A stretch of 64,000 bases of DNA from Lentibacter algarum (GTDB taxonomy: Bacteria > Pseudomonadota > Alphaproteobacteria > Rhodobacterales > Rhodobacteraceae), in the NCBI RefSeq assembly GCF_018860975.1, contig NZ_JAHKQI010000010.1, positions 62,001-126,000 on the forward strand. The letters are read 5' to 3'. The notes under the pieces were generated by a model. That model ran no database searches. It had not been told where the DNA came from and saw only the letters and a program-made list of their open reading frames with translations. This document shows positions 50,658 to 58,775 of the stretch, piece by piece. A program made the position numbers and the translations under genes. Within the stretch, counting starts at the first letter, position 1. Each line of letters starts with the position of its first letter.

Positions 50658-51479
50658 TTACGAAAGCGTAACCACTTTTCCTGCGGCTTCGTCTATCGCT
50701 TTTTGCTGACCACGCGAAATAGTCGTAACTGGTGAGCCGAACATCGCATTAGCCGCTGCAAAATCTTCGGCGGTATCAATCTCGGTCCAGTTCAGACCGG
50801 TGATATCAAGCGCACTAAAAACCACGCCCTGCGTTACAAGCATTGCATAGGCAGCCTCATAGTATTGCTGCAGGTTCTCATAGCTCTCCATCATCTGGGT
50901 GAGCTGTGCGAAAAGGAGTGAACCCGTTTTGCCGCTGATCTTTTCGATCCCGATAGATTCACCCAATGCCAGCTTGGAGTCGACGGATTTCCCGACTTCG
51001 AGAACACGCATTTGATCATCAGTGATAACCTTAACCTCTTCGTCCTCAAGCGCGATGTTTCGGTCGATACACAACATGTTAGCCTGATGACTATCGACGA
51101 GTTGACGCAAAATTTTGGCATCAAACACCACGTCCGCATCGAACTTGATAAATTCAGCCGATCCAATAGCCGGAGCGGCCAGCATCAAGGAGTACCCCGT
51201 GTTCGTTTCGCGGTAACGGTCGTTGATCACATAGGTGACGCGGATGCCGCGAAAGGTTTTGTCGACGAATTTCTTGATTTCATCGGCCCTATGGCCAAGC
51301 ACCAGTACGAACTGGGACAGACCGCAGCTCAGGCAGTTGCGGATCATCCGTTCCAGAATGACGGACCCGCCAACCGACAACAAGCACTTGGCGCTATTGT
51401 CTGTGAGTGGGCTAAGCCGAGAGCCGATACCGGCAGCAAGGATGACGGCCATGGGTGGGCGATTGGCTTCGTGTTTCAT
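50658..51479 (-). CDS. Nucleotidyltransferase, PntC-like phosphonate cytidylyltransferase
   Basis: 273 aa, NTP-transferase fold. The nucleotide loop is VILAAGIGSRLSPLT followed by the lysine in AKCLLSVGG; FDADVVFD supplies the metal site Asp residues. Size and neighbours (a transaminase of the aminoethylphosphonate type and a CDP-alcohol transferase) fit PntC, which makes CMP-2-aminoethylphosphonate. LicC-type phosphocholine cytidylyltransferases look alike and cannot be excluded. It is the last gene of the leftward cluster, 34 bases after the transferase gene. Confidence 0.75.
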   Translation of the reverse strand: MKHEANRPPMAVILAAGIGSRLSPLTDNSAKCLLSVGGSVILERMIRNCLSCGLSQFVLVLGHRADEIKKFVDKTFRGIRVTYVINDRYRETNTGYSLMLAAPAIGSAEFIKFDADVVFDAKILRQLVDSHQANMLCIDRNIALEDEEVKVITDDQMRVLEVGKSVDSKLALGESIGIEKISGKTGSLLFAQLTQMMESYENLQQYYEAAYAMLVTQGVVFSALDITGLNWTEIDTAEDFAAANAMFGSPVTTISRGQQKAIDEAAGKVVTLS

Positions 51480-51513
51480 AGTGAAGGTATCCTAAGTTGG
51501 TCGTATTGACAGG

Positions 51514-52281
51514 CTATTTCTGTAAGAAGGTTTTTCGGTTCTTCCCGATATTTTGCCCCCGGAGCCAAGATTTTGAGATGCCCCAGAACAACTGGCTTGC
51601 TGCGAACACCCATAGCATTGGAATGAGTTGGTCAAAGATTAGGGCGGCCGATAGCATGAAGATAAACACACCTTCATCAAAGGCCAAAACCTTGCGTTGT
51701 TCCTTCATGAACCACTTCAAGTTTGCCCGCAGACCAAAGGCCACACCCGCCGTGGTCTCTGCCCGTTTCAGCCGCGCCATCTTGGCCGGATATTCAGGGT
51801 CCCGTGCCGTTTCTATTTCAAGAGAAATGTACTTTGCATAGCCCCGCAAACCGTAAAACGCGATGCCGATCATTGCGAGAAATATAGGGGTGGCGTTGCC
51901 TGTTTGCACATAGGCCGCATATCCGGCGGCCCCGAACCACAGAGAGACCTGCACCTGATCTGTTAGGCGGTCATAATAGCTGCCTACGGGGGATGAGACC
52001 CGTCGGTACCGCGCCATCTGTCCGTCCATACAATCGAGGATGTGGCTCACATGGATCAGGATTGCGGCCGCAATGAACCATCCGGTTCCGCCGACAATAA
52101 TGCCAATTGCCGCCACGATTGCGACAACAAACGACGCCGCTGTTATCCGGTTTGGCGTGATCCAGGAAATTTCGACAGCGCCATAATTTGAAACGATGGC
52201 AAGTGGGGACGTAATGAAAGAGGACCACCATTCATCATCGGGTGTTTTAGTGGCCCAAAGCTGTGTAAGTTTGCTTGTCAT
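51514..52281 (-). CDS. CDP-alcohol phosphatidyltransferase family protein
   Basis: 255-aa membrane enzyme with about six segments. The catalytic signature D-x-x-D-G-x-x-A-R-x8-G-x3-D-x3-D is complete: LDCMDGQMARYRR, then SPVGSYYDRLTD. These enzymes join a CDP- or CMP-activated headgroup to an alcohol such as diacylglycerol. Its start overlaps the transaminase stop by four bases. With PntC-like and transaminase genes it suggests transfer of aminoethylphosphonate to a lipid or glycan. Confidence 0.85.
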   Translation of the reverse strand: MTSKLTQLWATKTPDDEWWSSFITSPLAIVSNYGAVEISWITPNRITAASFVVAIVAAIGIIVGGTGWFIAAAILIHVSHILDCMDGQMARYRRVSSPVGSYYDRLTDQVQVSLWFGAAGYAAYVQTGNATPIFLAMIGIAFYGLRGYAKYISLEIETARDPEYPAKMARLKRAETTAGVAFGLRANLKWFMKEQRKVLAFDEGVFIFMLSAALIFDQLIPMLWVFAASQLFWGISKSWLRGQNIGKNRKTFLQK

Positions 52282-53504
52282 GACACTACCTTCGGCCTCA
52301 CTCGGTTGGGGGTTGGCAACATGACCAAGCTCGCGACTTTCGGTGTTACAGGTGCAACCAGATCAGCAGCTTCTGCCTGCAAGGTCAGCAGCACGTCTTT
52401 GAGGGAGGCGAGAAAATAGCGGATGTCGTAATCGGACAATTCCCCGATATTACCAACCTGGAAGACCTTATCAGCAAAGCAACCTTTGCCCTCGTATATG
52501 ATGATGGACTTTTCGCGAAGCCGGTCTCGTAGGGCGCGCACTGATATCGACGGCGGCACCTGAACAGTTGTCAGGATAGAACACATGTCTGGCTCTTCAA
52601 TCAAAAAATCGAGGTTGAGTTTACGCATGCCGACACGCAGAAGATCCGCGCGGGCTTTGATGCGCGCATAGCGTTTCAAAGTACCTTCACGCAGGATATC
52701 GGTCAGGGCCTGCTCAAGCGCAAAAAACAAGGGAACGGCGGGGGTGTTTGGGGTCTGGCTGTGATTTTTGAGAAACGCGTAAAAAGTTGCGAGGTTCAGA
52801 TAGGTCGTTTTCGCTGCGTGTTGTTTTAGTCGTTTGAAGTGCTTTTTACGGCCAACGACAAATGACAGCCCTGGATATGAACCAATGGCCTTGGAGCTGG
52901 AGCTGGACACAAAAGCAATGTTGCACGCCTCCATGTCGATCACCTCGGCACCAACGGAGCTGACACCATCCACCACGAACAACGCGCCGCTGGTTTTTGC
53001 CAATGCGCCGATCTGGGCAAGCGGGTTCAACATGCCGGAACAGGTCTCGTGATGCACCATTGCCACGACATCGATCTTATGGGTCGTCAGATATGCTGCA
53101 ATCTGGGGGATATCGAACCGTGCGCCCCAAGGCATTTCGATGAGGTGGGTCTGTTTGTTGTGGATGACAGACGTTTTATGCAATCGCTCGCCAAACTCAC
53201 CGTTCGACAGGATTAGGATCGCGCCCTTTCCCACGACAGAAGATAGGATAGCTTCGTTGGCCGCCGTGCCGGAACCGGTAATGACAACGGCACGATAACG
53301 CGCACGGTTTCTAATCTGAAAGAGCGAGATCAGTTTTTGCTCGATACTGCCAAGAAGATTATCAAAATCGGGTTCACGATGACAGATATCCTCTTTGCAG
53401 ATCGCCGCTCGCAAGGTTTGGGCCACATTCACAGGGCCGGGGGTGAAAAGCAGGTATTTGTCCAAAATCAGGTCATTCTCCAAGGACAACATGACCGAGA
53501 TCAT
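52278..53504 (-). CDS. Class V aminotransferase, 2-aminoethylphosphonate transaminase-like
   Basis: About 408 aa, PLP enzyme. Landmarks: LLFTPGPVNVAQTLRAA at the N-terminus, VITGSGTAANEAILSS, HHETCSGMLNP, VVDGVSSVGAEVIDMEACN and the PLP lysine in SSSSKAIGSYPGL. The pattern is that of PhnW and alanine-glyoxylate-type transaminases. In a biosynthetic setting it would convert phosphonoacetaldehyde to 2-aminoethylphosphonate. I start at MISVMLSLEN (53504); 53492 and a longer start are possible. It heads the cluster. PEP mutase and phosphonopyruvate decarboxylase are not in the window. Confidence 0.8.
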   Translation of the reverse strand: MISVMLSLENDLILDKYLLFTPGPVNVAQTLRAAICKEDICHREPDFDNLLGSIEQKLISLFQIRNRARYRAVVITGSGTAANEAILSSVVGKGAILILSNGEFGERLHKTSVIHNKQTHLIEMPWGARFDIPQIAAYLTTHKIDVVAMVHHETCSGMLNPLAQIGALAKTSGALFVVDGVSSVGAEVIDMEACNIAFVSSSSSKAIGSYPGLSFVVGRKKHFKRLKQHAAKTTYLNLATFYAFLKNHSQTPNTPAVPLFFALEQALTDILREGTLKRYARIKARADLLRVGMRKLNLDFLIEEPDMCSILTTVQVPPSISVRALRDRLREKSIIIYEGKGCFADKVFQVGNIGELSDYDIRYFLASLKDVLLTLQAEAADLVAPVTPKVASLVMLPTPNRVRPKVVS

Positions 53505-53523
53505 GAGGTCGCCGCGCCCATGA

Positions 53524-53712
53524 TACGTCCGCACACGTGAGCCGTGCGGGGACATCGAGAGGGCACAAATCGAGTTAGAAAACGCAGCCATCAAGGGTGA
53601 CTGTCGCGACGCCGTCCGAAAATTGAACGTTTGTATAAAATACGAGAAACGCCTGATCTCTGAAATGCGTGCGGATCAAGCGAGCATCATCCGTTGGAAA
53701 ACAACGGCTTAG
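53524..53712 (+). pseudogene. C-terminal remnant of an unknown gene
   Basis: An open frame without a start codon reads GDIERAQIELENAAIKGDCR, then DAVRKLNVCIKYEKRLISEM, ending TTA plus a TAG stop at 53710-53712. The amphipathic, charged helices look like real protein, not chance. The rest of the gene is absent, replaced by the phosphonate cluster. Not recognised. Confidence 0.4.
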
Positions 53713-54073
53713 AAGCTATGCAGTAAAGTCGAACAAATCGGCAGGTCGCAAGATGAAAACAACACGCACTGATTGGGTGTTGGGTTTTGACCGGAAGCTT
53801 CCGGCGGCAAGATCAGATATTCTGACCCGCCACGATTGACCTTAGAAAAGCTGTCGGTCGTTTTCGTTAAGCGTCCGAAGTTTGTTCTATAAGGAACATT
53901 AGGCCCAATAGCAAGGAATGGTTTCCGACCGCCCCATTGCATCTGCCGGATTACCCGATATTGCGTTGTGAAAACTACGTCCTGTTACACCGAACATACG
54001 TGTTAACTTGGCATCGCATCTTTCTAACGCCCCGCTTGCACAGCAGGATGCGTGCGACTAACCTCAAGTTCTC
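53713..54073. other. Intergenic region without a supported gene
   Basis: No coding pattern. It must hold the promoter of the HAD hydrolase gene at 54074, which I could not define. Confidence 0.4.
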
Positions 54074-54970
54074 ATGAAAACACCCATTCAGTCTTTGGAC
54101 ACACCAAGAGCGCTCCTCCCATTGAGTAAACTTGTAGACCACTATGACGGCCTGCTTTGTGATATTTGGGGGGTGCTGCACAATGGCGTTGCTGCATTTG
54201 ATGAGGCGGTCGATGCATTGTGCAGAGTTCGTGCCAGTGGACGCTATGTTATTCTGATCACCAACGCGCCACGTTTATCCAAAGACATATACCCTCAGCT
54301 AAAACGCCTCGGCTTCCCGCGTGAAGCTTTCGATACCATCATCACCTCTGGCGATGTCGTGAATGCACTGATTGCGCCTCACCCCGGCGCGCCCCTATAT
54401 CACTTTGGCCCTGCGCGTGATCTATCCGTTCTAGAAAGCCTGAAGAATCCGGTTGTAGAATTGCCTGATGCAAAGCTGTGCCTTTTGACGGGGCCTCTGG
54501 ATGACGCGATAGAAACGGCGGATATCTATCGCAGTGAACTTGTCAGAATGCGAGACAACGCGGTCTTGATGATCTGCGCAAACCCCGATCTTGTTATTCG
54601 AAGCGGCAACCGAATGGTCATTTGTGCAGGATCCATTGCGCAACTTTATTCTCAGTTAGGTGGCAAAGTTATTTTTGCAGGAAAACCTCAAGCTGCAATT
54701 TACAACGAGGCATTGAAGCGAGCGAAGGATCTTGCAGGTCAGGATTTACCAAAAGAACGGTTGCTGGCTGTGGGCGATGGGTTGTTAACAGATATCAAAG
54801 GGGCCGCTGACAACGGGTTTGACGCCTACTTTGTTGCAGGCGGCATCCATGCCAGTGAATTTGGCGAAATGAGCTCTGTTAGTGAAGCGACAAAAGCCGC
54901 CAACACGATCAAAAGCCGATACTCAAATCTTAAACTGGTTGGTATTTGTGACAAGTTACGCTGGACCTGA
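54074..54970 (+). CDS. HAD class IIA phosphatase-like protein (TIGR01459 family)
   Basis: 298 aa. The nucleophile motif is LLCDIWGVLHNG (about residues 27-38), motif II is ILITNAPR, the Lys of motif III is in FAGKPQAAIYNEA, and motif IV is AVGDGLLTDIKGA. This matches the HAD-IIA group (NagD relatives) of the roseobacter/rhizobial type. Probable phosphatase of a small phosphoester in the cytoplasm. It lies next to the phosphonate genes but is divergent from them; it is not PhnX. Confidence 0.85.
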   Translation: MKTPIQSLDTPRALLPLSKLVDHYDGLLCDIWGVLHNGVAAFDEAVDALCRVRASGRYVILITNAPRLSKDIYPQLKRLGFPREAFDTIITSGDVVNALIAPHPGAPLYHFGPARDLSVLESLKNPVVELPDAKLCLLTGPLDDAIETADIYRSELVRMRDNAVLMICANPDLVIRSGNRMVICAGSIAQLYSQLGGKVIFAGKPQAAIYNEALKRAKDLAGQDLPKERLLAVGDGLLTDIKGAADNGFDAYFVAGGIHASEFGEMSSVSEATKAANTIKSRYSNLKLVGICDKLRWT

Positions 54971-55352
54971 CTCTGCGGTGTTTAGCTCACCAGCTTGGGG
55001 AATGGGACTAATTCTAAATGGCGTGTTCATATTTTTAACGTCCGTTGTCCCCAAAAGGCCATTGTTCCAGACGTTATAAAAAAACTATTTGCCTCGCAAA
55101 GTAAGCCTCCAACCACTTCATAGGCCGCATCCTCCATGAGGGCCGGCTTTGGGACAGCGGCCAACACAGCATCTCCTAAGGTTCGCTAAGCGCCGTTCCT
55201 GATTGGGCTCGATGGTTGCGTTCCAAATGATCGCTCTCATGAGCGGTTGCCTGAGTGATTGATATCTACGGGGCACACAATAAACCATTCCTGCCCCTAT
55301 CTTTCCTAGCCCTGTAGCTTAAGGGAAGGTAGACCCATACGGAGAATGAACG
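54971..55352. other. Intergenic region without a supported gene
   Basis: No coding pattern or clear repeat. Stretches such as ATTCTAAATGGCG look A/T-rich compared with the coding flanks. Confidence 0.4.
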
Positions 55353-55865
55353 ATGACAACGTCACAGAATGTGCCGGATCTAATTGCGGCAGCGCAGGCT
55401 AAAGCAAAGTTGTCCGAAGATACAATTTCGGGTGTTCGAAGCCATTTGGAGGGGCCGTCCGGTTCCGAAACGCAAGTGGAAGAGCTTCGAGCTGCGCATG
55501 TCGCGCTTAAACGGATTGCGGTTGATGCTTTCACTCTTTTTGAGGCGCGCATGCAACACCACTTCAAGCGGGGGCCGTTTTCGCGAAAACTAAGATCAGC
55601 TCTTTTGGAGGCCGAGCACACAGACCTCGCCGATAGAATTCACAAATATTATCTAGCAATCAACGTGCTTAAACACGGAAACGGCGCGAGCTATCGGGAA
55701 TTGCTAAACACGCCTACAATACTTTTTCATATAAAGCCCTCTGAAAACACCACGTCACAAGAAGAAAACGCGCCCTCAAACCTTATAGATGTTAGCTTGC
55801 CCGGCTTTTTTGACGGGCTCGCGACAACACTTCTTGAAGCTTACCAGTTTCTGGAAAAACGGTAG
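55353..55865 (+). CDS. Unknown helical protein, possibly HEPN-related
   Basis: 170 aa. Nearly all helical by composition: VEELRAAHVALKRIAVDAFT, FEARMQHHFKRGPFSRKLRS and IHKYYLAINVLKHGNGASY. The last segment (KHGNGxSY) resembles the final helix of several HEPN-type domains, but the R-x4-6-H motif is not clear. GGAGAATGAACG precedes the ATG. It lies 81 bases before trmL and might be cotranscribed with it. Function unknown. Confidence 0.6.
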   Translation: MTTSQNVPDLIAAAQAKAKLSEDTISGVRSHLEGPSGSETQVEELRAAHVALKRIAVDAFTLFEARMQHHFKRGPFSRKLRSALLEAEHTDLADRIHKYYLAINVLKHGNGASYRELLNTPTILFHIKPSENTTSQEENAPSNLIDVSLPGFFDGLATTLLEAYQFLEKR

Positions 55866-55946
55866 CTAACCGAACTCAATTTGCAAAAACAAGCATGCGG
55901 CGCACTGCAAATTCAGCAATCTCAATAGAGAAAGGTCACACATCTT

Positions 55947-56420
55947 ATGTCTGAACCGCGCATGAAAATCGTGTTGGTCACACCCGAAATTCCGTACAAT
56001 ACGGGCGCAATCGGACGGACCTGCGTTGCGTTGAATCTAGAGTTGATTTTGATCAAGCCTTACGGGTTTTCCCTTGATGAGAAAGCCGTGCGGCGGGCCG
56101 GAACGGATTACTGGAAGTACGTTAACCTTAGCGAATATGACACTTGGGAAGGGTTCCTAGAGGCTCGCAAGCCATGCCGCGAAAGCCTGTACTTTTTTGA
56201 AGAAAACCGTGCCCAAACCCTTTACGATCCGGCCTATGAACAAGACGCCTATTTGGTATTCGGCTGCGAATCTGCGGGACTGTCTTTGACGATCCTTGAT
56301 GGTATGGAAGACCGGACATTCAGCTTACCTATGCTTGATACACGGGTCCGATCGCTCAATTTGGCAAACGTAGCCACAGCAGTTGTCTATCAAGCTATGC
56401 GCACCCAGCTAGGCGGATGA
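55947..56420 (+). CDS. trmL: tRNA (cytidine(34)-2'-O)-methyltransferase, TrmL-like
   Basis: 157-aa SPOUT methyltransferase. The N-terminus MKIVLVTPEIPYNTGAIGRT, the RRAGTDYWKYVNL block, FGCESAGLS and the C-terminal knot SLNLANVATAVVYQAMR are all typical of TrmL, which methylates the wobble base of tRNA-Leu isoacceptors. Carriage on an island is unusual for a housekeeping tRNA modifier, so it may be a second copy. Confidence 0.9.
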   Translation: MSEPRMKIVLVTPEIPYNTGAIGRTCVALNLELILIKPYGFSLDEKAVRRAGTDYWKYVNLSEYDTWEGFLEARKPCRESLYFFEENRAQTLYDPAYEQDAYLVFGCESAGLSLTILDGMEDRTFSLPMLDTRVRSLNLANVATAVVYQAMRTQLGG

Positions 56421-56942
56421 AAGCGGCCATAGGCGACATTGTTGGCGGTGCCTGCAGAATTCCGCAGTATTTCAATTAAGCTGTCAAAAGTGCTGCGCGA
56501 TACATGAATGGCAGGTCTAGCGAAGCTGCGATGCAGCAAAAAAGCCACCGGTGGGCAGCAGCTACAGGCTGCCGTTCACGAACGCAATTTCATCAATTTC
56601 CCCAAAGCGGATATCTGTCCAAACCGCAGCATACGGTACAATGGGCTCAATTTGAGCTTTCGCTGCAATATACACCAATGACTGCTGTGTGGAAAAATTC
56701 AGTGACGTTCTGCACCATGTCCACGGCCTACGTAATATCCTCATGCAATGGCCGTTGCGGTTCAATAGAGAGCATCGTATTCGTAACGCATGACAGATCA
56801 TATTTCCGTTACGGCTCGCTGCCACTGCAAGGCACCCATTCCTTCGACAGGCACCCGCGCTGACCGAAAATTCTGTTAAGACAAGTGCCGCCAAGCTGAC
56901 TACCGACGCCGAAAGAAGATCACCACCAATCCTGTCGAAGCA
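56421..56942. other. Non-coding stretch with scattered repeat motif
   Basis: Frames present here are short and show no recognisable protein. A TTGCAGCGAAAG-like motif lies on the reverse strand near 56656-56667. Confidence 0.4.
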
Positions 56943-57145
56943 TTGGTGCGTGGCAGCAACGCTGATCTCATCAAGGAAGTCTCTCGGCTGTATGCAACCG
57001 ACCCTAACCTGAGCATCGCAGATGTGACGTATGGCCGTGGCGTATTCTGGAAGAGATCACCTCACCTCAACGTAACGGGTTCTGATTTGCTGACAGTTCC
57101 AGAACGGCCCTACGACTTCCGTGATCTGCCGTATCAGGATACCCG
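56943..57145 (+). pseudogene. Fragment of a DNA methylase-like gene
   Basis: The frame reads SRLYATDPNLSIADVTYGRG, then VFWKRSPHLNVTGSDLLTVP and YDFRDLPYQD. ADVTYGRGVFWK looks like the SAM-binding motif of phage-type DNA modification methylases, and the end is where the catalytic D-P-P-Y would follow. Instead the sequence passes into a HipA fragment. The rest of the enzyme is lost. Confidence 0.55.
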
Positions 57146-57801
57146 TTGTTGAAGCTGGAATCGTGACAGCAGGAGAACGAACCTCCTTGGCTGTAGCACG
57201 GTATGATCGCGCCACCCGAAAAGACGGCAGACTACGACGGTTGCATCAAGAAGACTTCGCGCAGGCCAACTCCATTTTCCCCGCCCAGAAATATGAGCAA
57301 GGCACCGTGAGCGGTTTAGATATGACCCAACTGCTTACTACGGCACGACACATGTCTGCCAAGGATGCGCTCACGCTACAGGATCAGGTGATCTTCAACA
57401 TCCTCGTGGCAAACACAGACGCCCACGCCAAGAACTACTCAATGCTGCTTGATAATAGCCCCAGAATGGCACCGCTCTACGATGTATCAACTGTGCTGCA
57501 CTGGGATCACGTCAATCAATATCACGCCCAAAAACTCGGTGGCCGCAAACGTAAGCCGAGCGACATGGCCCGTCGCCACTGGGACCGCATCGCCGAGGCC
57601 GCAGGGTTCAACCCCGCAGGTTTAAGATCGCGGGTGCAGGAACTGGTTGACGCAATGGTAGGTGCCCGTGTGGAAGCCGTTCATGTGGTCAGCGCCCAGC
57701 GCGGTGCAGAACCGAATATGGTCGAACATGTGGCAAAGCTGGTGGAAGAGAACGCATTGCGGATCGCTGGGCGGCTGGATGATCCTAAGAACAAGGTTTA
57801 A
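57145..57801 (+). pseudogene. C-terminal fragment of a HipA-type kinase toxin
   Basis: About 218 codons remain. RTSLAVARYDRATRKDGRLR and HQEDFAQ, then FNILVANTDAHAKNYSMLL (kinase catalytic loop, N-x-D-x-H-x-K-N) and APLYDVSTVL with the metal Asp, match the C-terminal lobe of HipA, the Ser/Thr kinase toxin of HipBA. The N-terminal lobe and HipB are missing. It is fused at its edge to a methylase fragment, so no working toxin is expected. Confidence 0.8.
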
Positions 57802-58028
57802 GACAGGCAGCATTTAGAACCGAATTTTGTAACGTAAGCTTCGGGAAACAGGAGTCCGATACGTGCCCCCAATGCACGTTGGAAAGCACGTTCATCCACT
57901 CTCAAATTTTCTTACATGATCGTAATATAAAATGGGGCATGCTCCAGCCAAAGAACCTCTACCGCAAGCGTTCTGTGACGGCCTAAGCGCCAAAAACTTC
58001 GTATATGGAGTGATTTTCAAAACTTTGC

Positions 58029-58034
58029 TATACT
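58029..58034 (+). promoter_or_regulatory. Possible -10 element upstream of nrtS-like gene
   Basis: TATACT lies 42 bases before the GTG start of the transporter gene. No good -35 exists at 17 bases; MerR-controlled promoters often have long spacers, so this is suggestive only. Confidence 0.3.
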
Positions 58035-58075
58035 AAACTGTCAGAAGATAAACCTTACAGATAGGATAAGTTAAA

Positions 58076-58294
58076 GTGATCACTGGTTTGAAGCTAGCAG
58101 CTACGAATGGCCTATCTTTACGGTCGTTGAAGGTTGCCATCGTGGTTGGCACTGCGCTAAACCTCATCAACCAGTACGATGCGGTTTTTGGCGATAGTAA
58201 CTTTAGTATGCTGAAGGCGGCTTTGACATATTGTGTGCCCTTTTGCGTCGCAACATACGGCGCTGTAATGGCGATGGAAGCAACGGAATCTTGA
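58076..58294 (+). CDS. NrtS-like small nitrate/nitrite transporter
   Basis: 72 aa from GTG. Two membrane segments: LKVAIVVGTALNLINQ (about 20-35) and LTYCVPFCVATYGAVMAM (about 52-69). L-N-L-I-N-Q and the Y-C-V-P-x-C-V-x-T-Y-G pattern are the marks of NrtS, a small two-TM nitrate/nitrite transporter family that works as an oligomer. One base separates it from a MerR-type regulator. Confidence 0.75.
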   Translation: MITGLKLAATNGLSLRSLKVAIVVGTALNLINQYDAVFGDSNFSMLKAALTYCVPFCVATYGAVMAMEATES

Positions 58295-58295
58295 G

Positions 58296-58766
58296 ATGCA
58301 GGACAAAAACTTGATAAAGATCGGCGATCTTGCACGGAGCAGCAACCTAAGCGAACGATCACTTCGCCATTATGAAGAGTTGGGAATTATCACCCCTAGC
58401 CGAACCAAAGGCGGCACCCGGGCATACACACAGCAAGATATCGCTGTCGCAAAGCTCGTCCAGCGCATGCGTGACATCGGGATATCCCTCGACCAGATAT
58501 CGTCAATTGCGACCGCACGGGCCGAGCACGAGACAGGGGCCAAATCCGCCAAGGCGGTGCGCCGGCAACTTTTGGCACTGTCCAATAACCTGATGAAAAT
58601 GGCGCGTATGGCCATTGAATTGGAAAGTGAAGTTACCGAGGTCATCATGGCCGTTGATGAGTGCCTGTCGTGTGAGAACAAAGCGTCAAACACCGGGTGC
58701 CCGACCTGCCCGATGAACGAGGTTTCCAAAGAGTCATCGCTTGCGGACCTCATCTGGCGAGACTAA
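58296..58766 (+). CDS. MerR family regulator with a C-terminal four-cysteine cluster
   Basis: 156 aa. The MerR DNA-binding domain is complete: IKIGDLARSSNLSERSLRHY then EELGIITPSRTKGGTRAYTQ and the recognition wing to residue 75. A dimerising helix follows (about 85-120). The end carries Cys123, Cys126, Cys135 and Cys138, a C-x2-C-x8-C-x2-C set fit for a zinc or iron-sulfur site. The spacing is not that of SoxR. Cotranscribed with the NrtS-like gene, it could sense nitrite, NO or redox state; this is inference. Confidence 0.85.
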   Translation: MQDKNLIKIGDLARSSNLSERSLRHYEELGIITPSRTKGGTRAYTQQDIAVAKLVQRMRDIGISLDQISSIATARAEHETGAKSAKAVRRQLLALSNNLMKMARMAIELESEVTEVIMAVDECLSCENKASNTGCPTCPMNEVSKESSLADLIWRD

Positions 58767-58775
58767 ATCGCCAGA

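Noticed and set aside
56562-56894. 110-codon leftward open frame in the repeat-bearing gap
   Set aside because: A short stretch looked protein-like, but there is no start signal or recognisable family; the evidence was too weak to list.
57145-57801. Working HipBA toxin-antitoxin system
   Set aside because: The N-terminal lobe of HipA and the HipB antitoxin are missing, so only a remnant can be claimed.
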